Below the pieces are notes generated by a model. It saw only the letters and a list, made by a program, of their open reading frames with translations. It had not been told where the DNA came from and did not search any database. Shown here one piece after another: positions 1 through 8,441 of a DNA stretch of 38,872 nt (positions are counted from its first letter, which is position 1; each line of letters opens with the position of its first letter). Position numbers and translations under genes: made by a program. Source of the stretch: a bacterium (GTDB taxonomy: Bacteria > Verrucomicrobiota > Verrucomicrobiia > Limisphaerales > UBA11358); assembly GCA_021780375.1 (NCBI GenBank), contig JAJXYT010000190.1, positions 1 to 38,872 of the forward strand, given 5' to 3'.

Positions 1-615
1 GACGCCGGTTCGGATCTGCACGCCGCGCGCCCGGAGCGCCGCCTCCATCTCCACGCAAAATTCCTCGTCGTAGGCCAGGCTCAAGCAATGCGGCGCGATT
101 TCCAGCACCGTCACCGTCTTGCCGCCGGGTTTTTGAATTTCGTCGGCAAACTCGATGCCGATGAATCCGCCGCCGATCACCACCACCTGCGTCGCGGTTT
201 GCAGCCGCTTTTGCAGGGCTTCCAAGTGCGCCACGTCCTTGAAAATGGGAAAGACGCCGTCCTTGTCGGTTCCGGGCACCGGCACGCGGGCGGGCACCGA
301 GCCGGTGGCCAGAATCAGCCGCTCGTAATTAAATTCGCCCGCCGAGGTGCGGACCGTCTGCTTCGCCAAATCCAGCGCTTCGACTTTTTCCACCGCGATT
401 TTGACGCCTTCCTTTTCCACCAGCGCGTCGGGCATGAGGTTCTTGGCCGGGCTGCCGATGGTGCCGAACACGTAGGGGATGCCGCACGGGATGGACACCT
501 GTTTTTCCTGCCGCACCAGCGTCACTTCCTTTTCGGGATAATGTCGGCGGGCGGTGAGGGCAGCCGTGGCGCCCGCCGCGCTGCCGCCGATGATCAGAAT
601 GTTGGTTTTACGCAT
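1..615 (-). CDS. CoA-disulfide reductase/NADH oxidase-like flavoprotein, C-terminus cut off
   Basis: The first 205 residues of an FAD- and NAD(P)H-dependent pyridine nucleotide-disulfide oxidoreductase; the rest lies beyond the window edge. An N-terminal FAD-binding GGSAAG glycine motif is at residues 10-15. The motif SIPCGIPY places a single cysteine at residue 44, where CoA-disulfide reductases, persulfide reductases and Nox-type oxidases carry their redox cysteine. ATGSVPARVPVPG is the usual second FAD motif, and IGGGFIGIEFAD (about residues 121-132) is the NAD(P)H-binding motif. The start is the ATG at 615, 25 nt after the peroxiredoxin stop, so the two are probably co-transcribed. Family knowledge suggests reduction of CoA disulfide, CoA persulfide, peroxide or oxygen; the missing C-terminal half, including any fused rhodanese domain, prevents a choice. 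Confidence 0.85.
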   Translation of the reverse strand, partial: MRKTNILIIGGSAAGATAALTARRHYPEKEVTLVRQEKQVSIPCGIPYVFGTIGSPAKNLMPDALVEKEGVKIAVEKVEALDLAKQTVRTSAGEFNYERLILATGSVPARVPVPGTDKDGVFPIFKDVAHLEALQKRLQTATQVVVIGGGFIGIEFADEIQKPGGKTVTVLEIAPHCLSLAYDEEFCVEMEAALRARGVQIRTGV

Positions 616-640
616 AAATTATTTTTAATTGAGGCCTTTA

Positions 641-1348
641 TCATTTGGTTTTGGGCAGCTTTTTGAACGTCATGAACCAGTCCAGCGCATAGGCGTTCGG
701 CTCCGGTTTTTCCACCCGTTCCTTGGCCGTGCCGCAGGAACCGGGCGGCGGCACGATGACGTCGTCGCCGGGCTGCCAGTCGGCGGGCGTGGCGCAGTCG
801 TATTGGTCGGTGGTTTGCAGCGCGATCAACAGCCGCTTGATCTCCGGGAAATTGCGCCCGTTGGACAACGGGTAATAGAGCACGGCGCGGATTTTTGCTT
901 TGGGGTCAATGATGAAGACGGCGCGCACGGCCTGCGTGTCGCTGGCGCCGGGCTGGACCATGCCGTAGAGCCGGGCCACCTCCATTTTCACGTCGGCAAT
1001 GAGCGGGAAGGTCACTTCCACGTTGGCCATGTTCTTGAATTTGATTTTTTCCTTGATCGTGCGCAGCCACGCGATGTGCGCGTAGTGGCTGTCAATGGAA
1101 AGGCCCACCAGGTCGCAGTTCAGCTTTTTGAACTCGGGCATCATCGTGGCGAAGGTCATGAACTCGGTGGTGCAGACCGGCGTGAAATCCGCCGGGTGGC
1201 TGAAGAGGATCACCCACTTGCCCGCGTAGTCTTTCGGGAAGTGGATCGGGCCTTGAGTGGTGAGCGCCTCAAAGGCGGGCGCGGTTTCGCCGATCAGCGG
1301 AATGCGGCCGGCGGGGGCGGGTTCGGGGACGGACGGTGTTGTAGTCAT
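641..1348 (-). CDS. Peroxiredoxin, Prx6 (1-Cys) family
   Basis: A 235-aa thiol peroxidase that reduces H2O2 or organic peroxides in the cytoplasm. HPADFTPVCTTE is the Prx active site, with the peroxidatic cysteine at residue 59. The length and the long C-terminal arm (VIVPPPGS..., DWF) match the Prx6/archaeal thioredoxin-peroxidase group. Two further cysteines, 185 and 205, lie in the arm, near where archaeal relatives keep their resolving cysteines, so a 2-Cys mechanism is possible despite the '1-Cys' label. It is first in a two-gene unit with the flavoprotein at 1-615. An ECF-like promoter motif lies 56 nt upstream of the ATG. No clear Shine-Dalgarno sequence is seen. Confidence 0.93.
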   Translation of the reverse strand: MTTTPSVPEPAPAGRIPLIGETAPAFEALTTQGPIHFPKDYAGKWVILFSHPADFTPVCTTEFMTFATMMPEFKKLNCDLVGLSIDSHYAHIAWLRTIKEKIKFKNMANVEVTFPLIADVKMEVARLYGMVQPGASDTQAVRAVFIIDPKAKIRAVLYYPLSNGRNFPEIKRLLIALQTTDQYDCATPADWQPGDDVIVPPPGSCGTAKERVEKPEPNAYALDWFMTFKKLPKTK

Positions 1349-1404
1349 AGTTGTATTTTTTTTGTTGAGCTTTGTTGTTTCGTTAACGTTTCATCCTGAA
1401 GTAT

Positions 1405-1432
1405 TGAGCCGGCAGGGGCGAAAAAGTCACAA
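1405..1432 (-). promoter_or_regulatory. ECF-type promoter motif, copy A (peroxiredoxin)
   Basis: Read on the minus strand: TTGTGAC, 14 nt, CGGCTCA. It matches copy B at 23 of 28 positions and copy C at 21 of 28 without gaps. Conservation is concentrated in the two outer heptamers, as expected for -35 and -10 elements of an ECF sigma factor. The -10 end is 56 nt before the peroxiredoxin ATG. Confidence 0.55.
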
Positions 1433-1633
1433 TCCGCCGGCTTCAAAATTTCGCCGGTCGGTTTCATGTTTTACTTTTCTGGTCCAATGCGGAACAAAAC
1501 GTTTCTCACCCTCCCATTGCCGGCGGGCGGCGCGGCTTTCGGCGCGGGCGCGTTGGCGCCTTTCAGCGGGCTGAAACTGGCCTGGGCTAGATGGCCCTTG
1601 CCGATGGCCCCGATGCATTGCACCGGCTGGCCG

Positions 1634-1652
1634 GCCACAGCCCGGCTGTGGC
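1634..1652. terminator. Short GC-rich hairpin after ilvD
   Basis: GCCACAGC and GCTGTGGC form a perfect 8-bp stem around a 3-nt loop. It lies about 100 bp beyond the ilvD stop in the direction of transcription. There is no T-run on either side, so it is a weak candidate terminator or an mRNA 3'-end structure. Confidence 0.3.
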
Positions 1653-1753
1653 AGGCGTTTCCGGAGATTTTCCGCCCGGCGGGCGTCGGGACAGTCTTGG
1701 AATTTTAAAAATAACGGGAACTGCCGTCTGACGTTGCCGGCAATTCGCCTGAA

Positions 1754-4024
1754 TCAGTCGCCTTGCCAGAGCACGCCGCCCTGGCTGGCGTTGCCGACCA
1801 TTTTCTGGTAGCGGGCCAGCCAGCCGGCGAGTGAACGCTTGACCGGCTGGAAGGATTTTTTGCGTTCCGCCAGTTCGGCTTCCGACACGCCAATGTCCAT
1901 GCGGCGGTTCGGAAAATCAATCCGCACGCGGTCGCCGGCCTTGAGCAGGCCGATCGGGCCGCCTTCCGCCGCTTCCGGCGAGACGTGGCCGATGCACGCG
2001 CCGGCGGTGCCGCCGCTGAACCGGCCGTCCGTGATGAGCGCGACTTTGTCACCCAGGCCCATGCCGACGATGTAGCTGGTCGGCGAGAGCATCTCTTGCA
2101 TTCCGGGGCCGCCGCGCGGGCCTTCGTTGCGAATGACGACCACGCCGCCGGCCTTGACCTTGCCGGCGAGGATGCCGTCGCAGGCTTCCTCCTGGCTTTC
2201 GAAAATCACGCATGGGCCTTCAAATACAAAGTCCGCGCCGCAGTTTTGTTTGAAGGCGGCACTGATGCCGGCGGTTTTGACCACGCTGCCTTCGGGCGCG
2301 AGCTGGCCGTAGAGAATGGCCAGCCCGCCGTCGGGCGAATAAGCGGTGGCTTGGGTGCGGATGCAATCGTTCGCGTCAAACCGGAACGCGGAATCGTAGG
2401 GCATCAGCCCGGAAGGCAGGGCGTCGTTGAGGGGCGTCGCGCGGGTTTCCACGTAGGCTTTCGCGATGAGGCCGCGGCGGAACCGGGAGACGCGCCACAG
2501 GCAGGAACGGTTTTTGGCGCCGCCGGCGTATTGCCACAGCAGCAGGACGGGCGTGCCTTTGAGCGCGGCCAGTTCCGCGCGGATCAGGCCTTTGGCCTGC
2601 TGAAATTGTTCGTTCAGCCAGGACTGAAGTTCCGTCCGGCCTTTGAGCATTTTGTCCGGCGCGGCCTGCCATTCCACGTCTTCGGCGCAACCGGCCAGCA
2701 GCGCTTCGGTTTCACCGGCGTTCCAGGCGGCGGCCGCGCGCCAGAGCGCCACGGCCCGTTCATCCGCCGGAAGAAACAGCAGCGGTTTGGGCGCCAGATT
2801 GCCGCCCGGCGTGCGCGCGGCTGCGCCCAGTTTGTCGTTGGGGTCAAGAACAATGGCCGAAGCGCCGGAGACGCGCACGACTCCGGCTGCCGGCGCGCAT
2901 TGTTCCGAACGCACGTCCCATTCATCAATGTTTTCGCCGAGGGTTTTGCCCGTGGCGGTTTTGCAGTCTGCGTTCAAAAGACCGGCGCGTTTCAGTTCGC
3001 CCAGAATCGTATGGATGCCGCCGGCGCGATGAACGTCCTGCAAATGGTATTGGGACGAGGGCGAGACTTTGCACAGGCACGGCACGCGCCGGGAAATGGC
3101 GTCAATGCGGGCGATGTCGTAGGCCAGGCCGGCTTCGCGCGCGATGGCCAGCGTGTGGAGAATGGTGTTGGTGGAACCGCCCATCGCCACGTCCAGCGTG
3201 AGCGCGTTGTCGAAGGCTTCCGGCGTGGCGAGGTCGCGCGGTTTCAGGTCCAGTTCCACCAGCCGGAGAATCTGTTGTGCGGCCCGGCGGTAAAGGCTCT
3301 CGCGCTCCTTGGAGACGGCCAGAATGGTGCCGTTGCCGGGCAAGGCCATGCCGAGCGCTTCGCACAGGCAGTTCATGGAATTGGCGGTGAACATGCCGGA
3401 ACAGGAACCGCAGGTCGGACAGGCGGTTTGTTCGAGCTTTTTCAAATCGGCCTCGGTGATTTTGCCGGACTGCAACTCGCCGACGGCCTGGAAGACGGAA
3501 ATGAGGTCGGACGACTTGGCCGCCGGCTGGAGATGCGCGGGAAGATCAGCTTGCGTGGTCGTTTGTTCGGCAATCCCTGCGGCCATCGGCCCGCCGCTGA
3601 CGAAGAGGGTCGGGATGTTGACGCGCATCGCGGCCATCAACATGCCGGGGATGATTTTGTCGCAGTTCGGAATGCAGACCATGCCGTCGAAGCAATGCGC
3701 CCGGATCATGGACTCCACGCAGTCGGCGATGAGTTCGCGCGAGGGCAGTGAATACTTCATGCCGCCGTGGCCCATGGCGATGCCGTCGTCAATGCCGATG
3801 GTGTTGAAGATGAACGGCACGCCGCCGGCCTCGCGCACCAGGCGTTTGACCAGCAGGCCCACCTCGTTCAGATGGGCGTGGCCGGGGATGCAATCGGTGT
3901 AGCTGTTGCAGATGGCGATGAATGGTTTGTTGAAATCGTCCTCGGACTCGATGGCGCCGGTGGCGCGGAGCAGGCTGCGGTGTGGCGCGCGTGCGGCGCC
4001 GGTTTTGATCAGGTCAGAGCGCAT
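1754..4024 (-). CDS. ilvD: Dihydroxy-acid dehydratase with an internal NTF2/SnoaL-like domain
   Basis: Dehydrates 2,3-dihydroxy acids to 2-keto acids in valine, leucine and isoleucine synthesis; an Fe-S enzyme. Family landmarks are intact: [11 protein letters not shown] (39-49), [16 protein letters not shown] (74-89), [10 protein letters not shown] (119-128), [17 protein letters not shown] (202-218), AMGGSTNT (280-287), VHRAGG (331-336), DGGLAILYG (565-573), [15 protein letters not shown] (632-646) and TDGRFSGGT (665-673). At 756 aa it is far longer than the roughly 560-620 aa usual for the family. The excess lies between about residues 390 and 545, where residues 423-530 (positions about 2435-2758) read as an NTF2/SnoaL-like fold: [18 protein letters not shown], a DVEW strand, GRTEL, and a final [16 protein letters not shown] hairpin. 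The frame is open throughout, so this is a fusion and not a frameshift. The ATG at 4024 gives the normal family N-terminus. Confidence 0.93.
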   Translation of the reverse strand: MRSDLIKTGAARAPHRSLLRATGAIESEDDFNKPFIAICNSYTDCIPGHAHLNEVGLLVKRLVREAGGVPFIFNTIGIDDGIAMGHGGMKYSLPSRELIADCVESMIRAHCFDGMVCIPNCDKIIPGMLMAAMRVNIPTLFVSGGPMAAGIAEQTTTQADLPAHLQPAAKSSDLISVFQAVGELQSGKITEADLKKLEQTACPTCGSCSGMFTANSMNCLCEALGMALPGNGTILAVSKERESLYRRAAQQILRLVELDLKPRDLATPEAFDNALTLDVAMGGSTNTILHTLAIAREAGLAYDIARIDAISRRVPCLCKVSPSSQYHLQDVHRAGGIHTILGELKRAGLLNADCKTATGKTLGENIDEWDVRSEQCAPAAGVVRVSGASAIVLDPNDKLGAAARTPGGNLAPKPLLFLPADERAVALWRAAAAWNAGETEALLAGCAEDVEWQAAPDKMLKGRTELQSWLNEQFQQAKGLIRAELAALKGTPVLLLWQYAGGAKNRSCLWRVSRFRRGLIAKAYVETRATPLNDALPSGLMPYDSAFRFDANDCIRTQATAYSPDGGLAILYGQLAPEGSVVKTAGISAAFKQNCGADFVFEGPCVIFESQEEACDGILAGKVKAGGVVVIRNEGPRGGPGMQEMLSPTSYIVGMGLGDKVALITDGRFSGGTAGACIGHVSPEAAEGGPIGLLKAGDRVRIDFPNRRMDIGVSEAELAERKKSFQPVKRSLAGWLARYQKMVGNASQGGVLWQGD

Positions 4025-4114
4025 AAGAAAGGAAGGTTGAATTCACAAAAACAAAATTTTTACCACGATTTTCCGCAATGTCACGCTTCAGGTTCAGCCG
4101 GAATTAACATTCAG

Positions 4115-4756
4115 TCATGCCGTCGGAAACCGGGCGACCAAAACTTCCTCGTGGCAGCCTTTGCCCAGACGGATGGCCAGGCCGCGTTTCCGCAAAAATT
4201 TTTGCAGGTCGCGGAACAAGTGCGGCTCGCGGAGGTGCGTCTTGCCTTCGGCCCGATGCGCGCGGGCCATGTTTTGAAAACCGCGCGGGCTGAAATCGGC
4301 GAGCACCAGTTTGCCGCCGGGTCTGACTACGCGCAGCATCTCTTCCAGCACCGGTTCAAACTCGCGGATGTGGTGCATGGCGTTCATCGTCACCACGGCG
4401 CCAAAGCTGCGATCCGGCCATGGCAGACGGGCGGCGTCTTGCAGAACAAACTTGATCCGGTCTTCCACACGAAAATACCGGGCGTTGAGCCGCGCGTATT
4501 CTTGTTCCTCCGGCGAAATGTCCACGGTCGTGATGTCGGGGACGTGTTGGGCCAACTTCACCAGAAACCGGCCCTTGCCGGTGCCGATTTCGAGCACGGG
4601 ATTTTCCAGCGGCAGCGCCTGCTTCAACACAAACGCGATACCAGCCTGCAAATCGCAACCGAACTGGCGCAGATGGGCATCCCGTTTGAGTAATTGTTTA
4701 TGGTGGGCGAGTACTGCCGGATTGCGGGCAGACGACTTCATGCAGGACAAGGGCAT
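4115..4756 (-). CDS. Class I SAM-dependent methyltransferase
   Basis: A soluble 213-aa protein with a Rossmann methyltransferase fold. VLEIGTGKGRFL is motif I (the SAM-binding loop), TTVDIS the acidic end of strand 2, DAARLPWPDRSFGAVVTMNAMHHI the Methyltransf_11 motif II/III region, and LRVVRPGGKLVLADF the post-motif strand. The substrate cannot be inferred. An internal ATG (residue 6, position 4741) is an alternative start. It lies 90 bp before ilvD and may be transcribed with it, though the products have no obvious link. Confidence 0.82.
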   Translation of the reverse strand: MPLSCMKSSARNPAVLAHHKQLLKRDAHLRQFGCDLQAGIAFVLKQALPLENPVLEIGTGKGRFLVKLAQHVPDITTVDISPEEQEYARLNARYFRVEDRIKFVLQDAARLPWPDRSFGAVVTMNAMHHIREFEPVLEEMLRVVRPGGKLVLADFSPRGFQNMARAHRAEGKTHLREPHLFRDLQKFLRKRGLAIRLGKGCHEEVLVARFPTA

Positions 4757-4891
4757 TGATTTAATTTTCTTACTTCAGCAAAACCCCACTGTTTTATCAC
4801 AGGTCAGCCAGACGCGGCAAACTTTGATGGTGTTCCAATTTTTGTTGCATTTCACGAAATCGAGCCGCCAGGCTGAGGGCGAAGCCGAACG

Positions 4892-5356
4892 TCAGTAAAT
4901 CCAGGGGATAAATCGCCGCACCCGCTGCTCGTAGCCGGTATAATCCGGGAATTGCTCGCGCAGCCAACGCTCTTCGTGCCGGGCCTTCGCGTCCAAAAAA
5001 ATTCCCATCACCAACGAAATGAACGAGGCCGGCCAGCTTTGCCAGACAAACGACCAACCCAGGGCGGCACAAAAGACGGCAGTGTAGAGTGGATGCCGAA
5101 TCAAAGCATAAATTCCGCGCCGGACAAACCGGGTGGTGGCGGATGGTTTGGGGAAGGGCGTCAGGTTTCGTCCCAAAGCCAGCAATCCGGCGAGGCCACA
5201 AATTGCGGAAACCGTGAAAAGGACCAGACCCGCGATGAACATTGCCGGCGGCTCTGAGGTTGCCCGGCAGAGAATGCCCAAAATTCCAATGGCAAAGAAA
5301 AGCAGGGTTTGTCCAACTACCCACCAGCCACCGCGTTGGACAAAACCACTACTCAT
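4892..5356 (-). CDS. Isoprenylcysteine/phospholipid methyltransferase-like membrane protein
   Basis: A 154-aa integral membrane protein of the ICMT/PEMT type. Hydrophobic segments sit near residues 9-28, 36-60 and 90-115. The C-terminal signature includes RGIYALIRHPLY and EERWLREQFPDYTGYEQRVRRFIPW, which in this superfamily bind SAM and the methyl acceptor. The substrate is unknown. I place the start at the ATG at 5356, because there the codons overlap as ATGAGTAG with the stop of the upstream methyltransferase, which suggests translational coupling. An in-frame ATG at 5419 would overlap that gene by 71 nt and add a non-membrane leader. Confidence 0.8.
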   Translation of the reverse strand: MSSGFVQRGGWWVVGQTLLFFAIGILGILCRATSEPPAMFIAGLVLFTVSAICGLAGLLALGRNLTPFPKPSATTRFVRRGIYALIRHPLYTAVFCAALGWSFVWQSWPASFISLVMGIFLDAKARHEERWLREQFPDYTGYEQRVRRFIPWIY

Positions 5357-5951
5357 TTCGACGGGCGAGAATTTGCACCACGGCGCCGCGACCGGCATGT
5401 CCGCCGCCTTCGGTGACATCGCGCTCGAGCTCGCGCCCCATCAGCAATTCCAATCCCGAAAGTTCGTCGCGGAGAGCGGCCAGGGTCATGAGCAATCCGG
5501 GCGATCTCGGCCCGCCGGTGTCGAATGCCAATTGTGCCGGCGTGTAGGCTTCGAGAATAAAAACTCCACCGGGTTGAAGACCCGCCACCACTTCGCGATG
5601 TACCCGGCGCCGCAAGTCCGGCGGCAGGTGCGCGAAGGTCGCGATGATGCCCGCCCACGCGCCGGCCTTGATGGCATAATCGGCGAGATCGGTTGCCAGC
5701 GTTTCGATTTCCACACCGCGCGCTTTGGCCAGGCGCCGGGCCTTGGCCAAACCGACCTCCGATTGGTCCACGGCGGTCACGCGGTGGCCGAGCGTGGCGA
5801 GATGAACGGCATTGCGTCCCTCGCCTTCGGCCAGGCACAACACCGGCCCGGCGGGAATTTGCGGCGCAACTTCCGCCACGAAGGCGTTGGGCGCCTCGCC
5901 ATAAACATGGCCGGCGACAGCGTAGCGGTTATTCCAGAAGGAAACATCCAT
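5349..5951 (-). CDS. Class I SAM-dependent methyltransferase, TehB-like
   Basis: A 200-aa cytoplasmic methyltransferase. It opens with FWNNRYAVAGHVYGEAPNAF, typical of the small TehB-like/thiopurine-methyltransferase-like group. Motif I is VLCLAEGEGRNAVHLA (residues 38-53), strand 2 is VTAVDQS, and LQPGGVFILEAYTP follows the catalytic region. Relatives act on tellurite, selenite, thiols or small metabolites; nothing here fixes the substrate. It overlaps the membrane methyltransferase downstream by 8 nt, so the two are translated as a unit and may modify related substrates. Confidence 0.82.
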   Translation of the reverse strand: MDVSFWNNRYAVAGHVYGEAPNAFVAEVAPQIPAGPVLCLAEGEGRNAVHLATLGHRVTAVDQSEVGLAKARRLAKARGVEIETLATDLADYAIKAGAWAGIIATFAHLPPDLRRRVHREVVAGLQPGGVFILEAYTPAQLAFDTGGPRSPGLLMTLAALRDELSGLELLMGRELERDVTEGGGHAGRGAVVQILARRNE

Positions 5952-6057
5952 ACGACAGGGTACACAAAATTCGTCTTACTCGGCAACCGGATGCGTTTGA
6001 AAAGCTTGTTGGCAACGAGCGATGAGATGAGGAAGCTCCTCCCAAGCCGCGAGGGCA

Positions 6058-8268
6058 TCAAGGCAGAAGCTGTGTGCGATAGAATTCCCGGGGTGGAGTA
6101 TTGGTAATGCTGCGGGACCGGATCAGATAAATCGTTCCCGAGGCATCAAACAATTCCAGTGAAGCTTTCGTGGCCCAGAAACCGGCACTCAGATTGGTTG
6201 AGGATTGAAATTCAAAAAACTGGTCGGGTTCGCCGCCAAACAGGAACAGTTCATACGCCGTCGCCGTGAAATTGGTATGAGTGACCGTTACGTTGGTGCT
6301 GGTCACGAGGACCTGGTCGTACCCTAAAAAATTCACGGGGGTCAGGTCAGACACGATTTGATTGCGCAGCACGATGCCTTCGATGCCCGCAATCACCAGT
6401 TGTCCGTCCGAGACGGCGGCGCTGTAAAGCGACTTGATGGTTGGCACCGGCAAGGGAGTCCAATTGGCGAGATTGGTGCTGGACAGGAGCAAACCCTGGT
6501 TGCCGACGATAAACCAGGTCCCGGCCAGGAACGCCGCGTCATTCAGCCAGCGGGTGGTGCCGGTGGTTCGCGCGGTCCAATTCGTGCCGTTTTCGCTCGT
6601 GTAAAGGGCGCCGTTCTGTCCGAGCACCAGCAGTTGGTTGCCCAACCAGCGCACGCGATAAAGCCAGTTGGTCGTACCCAGGCTGATCCCGGTCCAACCG
6701 GCGGCATCGGGACCGGAACGCAAAAGCGTGCCGCGATTGCCCGCCGCAATCCAACCGCCAGGGAAAGGGGTCACGCTGGAAAGAAAATTGGCGGTCGGCG
6801 CAGCCCGCTTCACCCAGTTCGAGCCATTGCTGCCGGTAAAGATGCTGCCAAAGTCGCCGCACAGCACGAAAATGTCGTCGCTGGCCGCCACGCCTTGCAG
6901 CGAATTGGTGGTGAAGGCGGGCAGATTGGTCCAGATGACGCCGAGGGTGTCAAAGACGGTGTTGGTAATGATGAGGTTTGTCCCGAGGACATTGGTTATC
7001 ATGAGATTGGTCAGTCCGGCGCGGCTGATCAGGACGTTGCCGGCATTGCCAACGGCCAGCAGCAGATTGGTATTGCCTCCCACGCCCAGCAAGACGGTGT
7101 TCGTGTGGGACACCGGCGCCATTTCCCTGGCCCATAGAATGCCGTCGAGGCTTGTCAGTATGGTTGCCAGGTCACCAACCGCAGTGAAGGCGCCTTGCTG
7201 CACACGCACGTCCCAGAGCCAGGCGTGGGAAGAATCCGGCATCGGCTGCCACGCATATTCGCCGGTGCCGCTGTCGCGGTTGCCCTCCACCAGCAATCCG
7301 GTGCGGCCGGCCGCGAGAAAAGTATTCGAGAAACCGCCCGCCGAAAGATACATCCAGGCCGGCGGCGCATTGGAGGCCAATCCAGTGATTTGATTGGTCC
7401 AGGTGGTCGTGCCGGCGGCGCGAAAACGCAATTCCTGGTCGCCGGCAATCAAAACACCGGTGTCATTGAGGGCCACATCAAACAAATTGTTCGTCGTGCC
7501 GCTGTTTGATGAAACCCACCCCGAACCTCCGGTCGGGCTGCTCGACACCACCCCGCCGTTGCCAACGGCCATGAATGCACTCTCGCTGTCATTGCTCAGG
7601 TAACGGACCCGGTTCAAATGCGCCGTGGTCCCGCTGGCAATCCGGTTCCACGAAGCCGCCCCGCTGCCTTGCAGAATCGTTCCATTCTCGCCGACCGCGA
7701 CAAATGTCCCGCCGCCAAACGCCACCCCGCGCAGCCATTCGGTCGTGCCGGAGGTTGTTTTCGTCCAACTCGTCCCGTTGGTGCTCGTGTAAATTGAACC
7801 GTTGTCGCCAACCGCTACGGCGCGTTGGGCCGAAGCGGCCACGCCTTCAAACCAGTCCAATGTGGCGGGTGAGAGTTCGGCGGGTTGAAAAACTTTCCCG
7901 TCATCGGACCAGAGAATGCAGCCGTTCTCGCCGGTCACAATGAACCTGTCTCCCATCAAAGCCACGCCGCGAAGATAATTTGTTGCCCCGGTCACGGCGG
8001 GCGCCCAACGTCCCCCGTCGCGTTGGACATAGACTGTGCCCGCATCACCCACCTGCACGGCGAGGTTGCTTTTTACCAGCATGTCCAGAACGTTATTGCC
8101 GTGAGGCAACGGGTTGGACCACCGCCAGCGTTCGCCGTCCACTTCCACCGCCGTTGCATTCAGGTAAAGGCAGGTGAACAGAACCCAAAGCAACGGAAGG
8201 CAATTGAACCGGGGGCCGGACGGTTTAAGCAAGGGCACAGGCGAAGGCCGGCGGGAGTTGACGGTCAC
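6058..8268 (-). CDS. Exported Ycf48-like beta-propeller repeat protein
   Basis: About 736 aa made almost entirely of repeats of the form TxWLxxVxxxxxxFxAVGxxGxIxxSxxGxxW, the blade motif of Ycf48/photosystem II assembly-factor-like and sialidase-type propellers. At least nine blades can be recognised. The C-terminus (FQSSTNLSAGFWATKAS...EFYRTQLLP) is a domain often seen at the end of large secreted Verrucomicrobiota proteins. I use the GTG at 8268: it puts a positively charged stretch directly before the hydrophobic segment CLPLLWVLFTCLYLNATA, a plausible signal peptide. The open frame extends to an ATG at 8427, but that stretch runs through a perfect terminator-like hairpin. Probably secreted or cell-surface; ligand unknown. 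Confidence 0.75.
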   Translation of the reverse strand: MTVNSRRPSPVPLLKPSGPRFNCLPLLWVLFTCLYLNATAVEVDGERWRWSNPLPHGNNVLDMLVKSNLAVQVGDAGTVYVQRDGGRWAPAVTGATNYLRGVALMGDRFIVTGENGCILWSDDGKVFQPAELSPATLDWFEGVAASAQRAVAVGDNGSIYTSTNGTSWTKTTSGTTEWLRGVAFGGGTFVAVGENGTILQGSGAASWNRIASGTTAHLNRVRYLSNDSESAFMAVGNGGVVSSSPTGGSGWVSSNSGTTNNLFDVALNDTGVLIAGDQELRFRAAGTTTWTNQITGLASNAPPAWMYLSAGGFSNTFLAAGRTGLLVEGNRDSGTGEYAWQPMPDSSHAWLWDVRVQQGAFTAVGDLATILTSLDGILWAREMAPVSHTNTVLLGVGGNTNLLLAVGNAGNVLISRAGLTNLMITNVLGTNLIITNTVFDTLGVIWTNLPAFTTNSLQGVAASDDIFVLCGDFGSIFTGSNGSNWVKRAAPTANFLSSVTPFPGGWIAAGNRGTLLRSGPDAAGWTGISLGTTNWLYRVRWLGNQLLVLGQNGALYTSENGTNWTARTTGTTRWLNDAAFLAGTWFIVGNQGLLLSSTNLANWTPLPVPTIKSLYSAAVSDGQLVIAGIEGIVLRNQIVSDLTPVNFLGYDQVLVTSTNVTVTHTNFTATAYELFLFGGEPDQFFEFQSSTNLSAGFWATKASLELFDASGTIYLIRSRSITNTPPREFYRTQLLP

Positions 8269-8384
8269 GTTAAAAATCTCCGTCTGCCACGCTTTTAATG
8301 GCAATCTCAGGGCCACGGTTTTTTGCTCCGGGAGGACAAGCAAGGCGAGTTCTGCGGAATGATCGGGAAAATCCGGCAGGCAGA

Positions 8385-8422
8385 AACCTCCAGGCGGCCT
8401 GAATGATTGCTGCCTGGAGGTT
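8385..8422 (-). terminator. Perfect 11-bp hairpin after the Asp/Gln/Arg-rich gene
   Basis: AACCTCCAGGC and GCCTGGAGGTT pair exactly around a 16-nt loop, 19 bp past the stop of the 8442-8906 gene. On the minus strand the stem is followed by TCTG rather than a long T-run, so it is a probable but not classical terminator. It also argues against translation starting at 8427. Confidence 0.6.
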
Positions 8423-8441
8423 CTCATGACGTCAATTTTCT

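Larger units (their letters stand above)
1349..1753. other. Intergenic region between ilvD and the peroxiredoxin gene
   Basis: About 405 bases without a convincing gene. The end nearest the peroxiredoxin holds the ECF-like promoter motif and an A-rich leader. The middle holds a strong short hairpin (1634-1652). Small ORFs occur on both strands (80 codons at 1466-1708 plus; 63 codons at 1427-1618 minus), but their translations resemble no family I know and lack ribosome-binding sites, so they are not called. Confidence 0.5.

Noticed and set aside
1427-1708. Small ORFs on both strands between ilvD and the peroxiredoxin gene
   Set aside because: No ribosome-binding site, no recognisable sequence, and they overlap each other.
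1985-3751. 588-codon open frame on the plus strand opposite ilvD
   Set aside because: Antisense to a gene with all IlvD motifs; its translation is low-complexity Gly/Ala/Arg/His-rich, as expected of a high-GC shadow frame.
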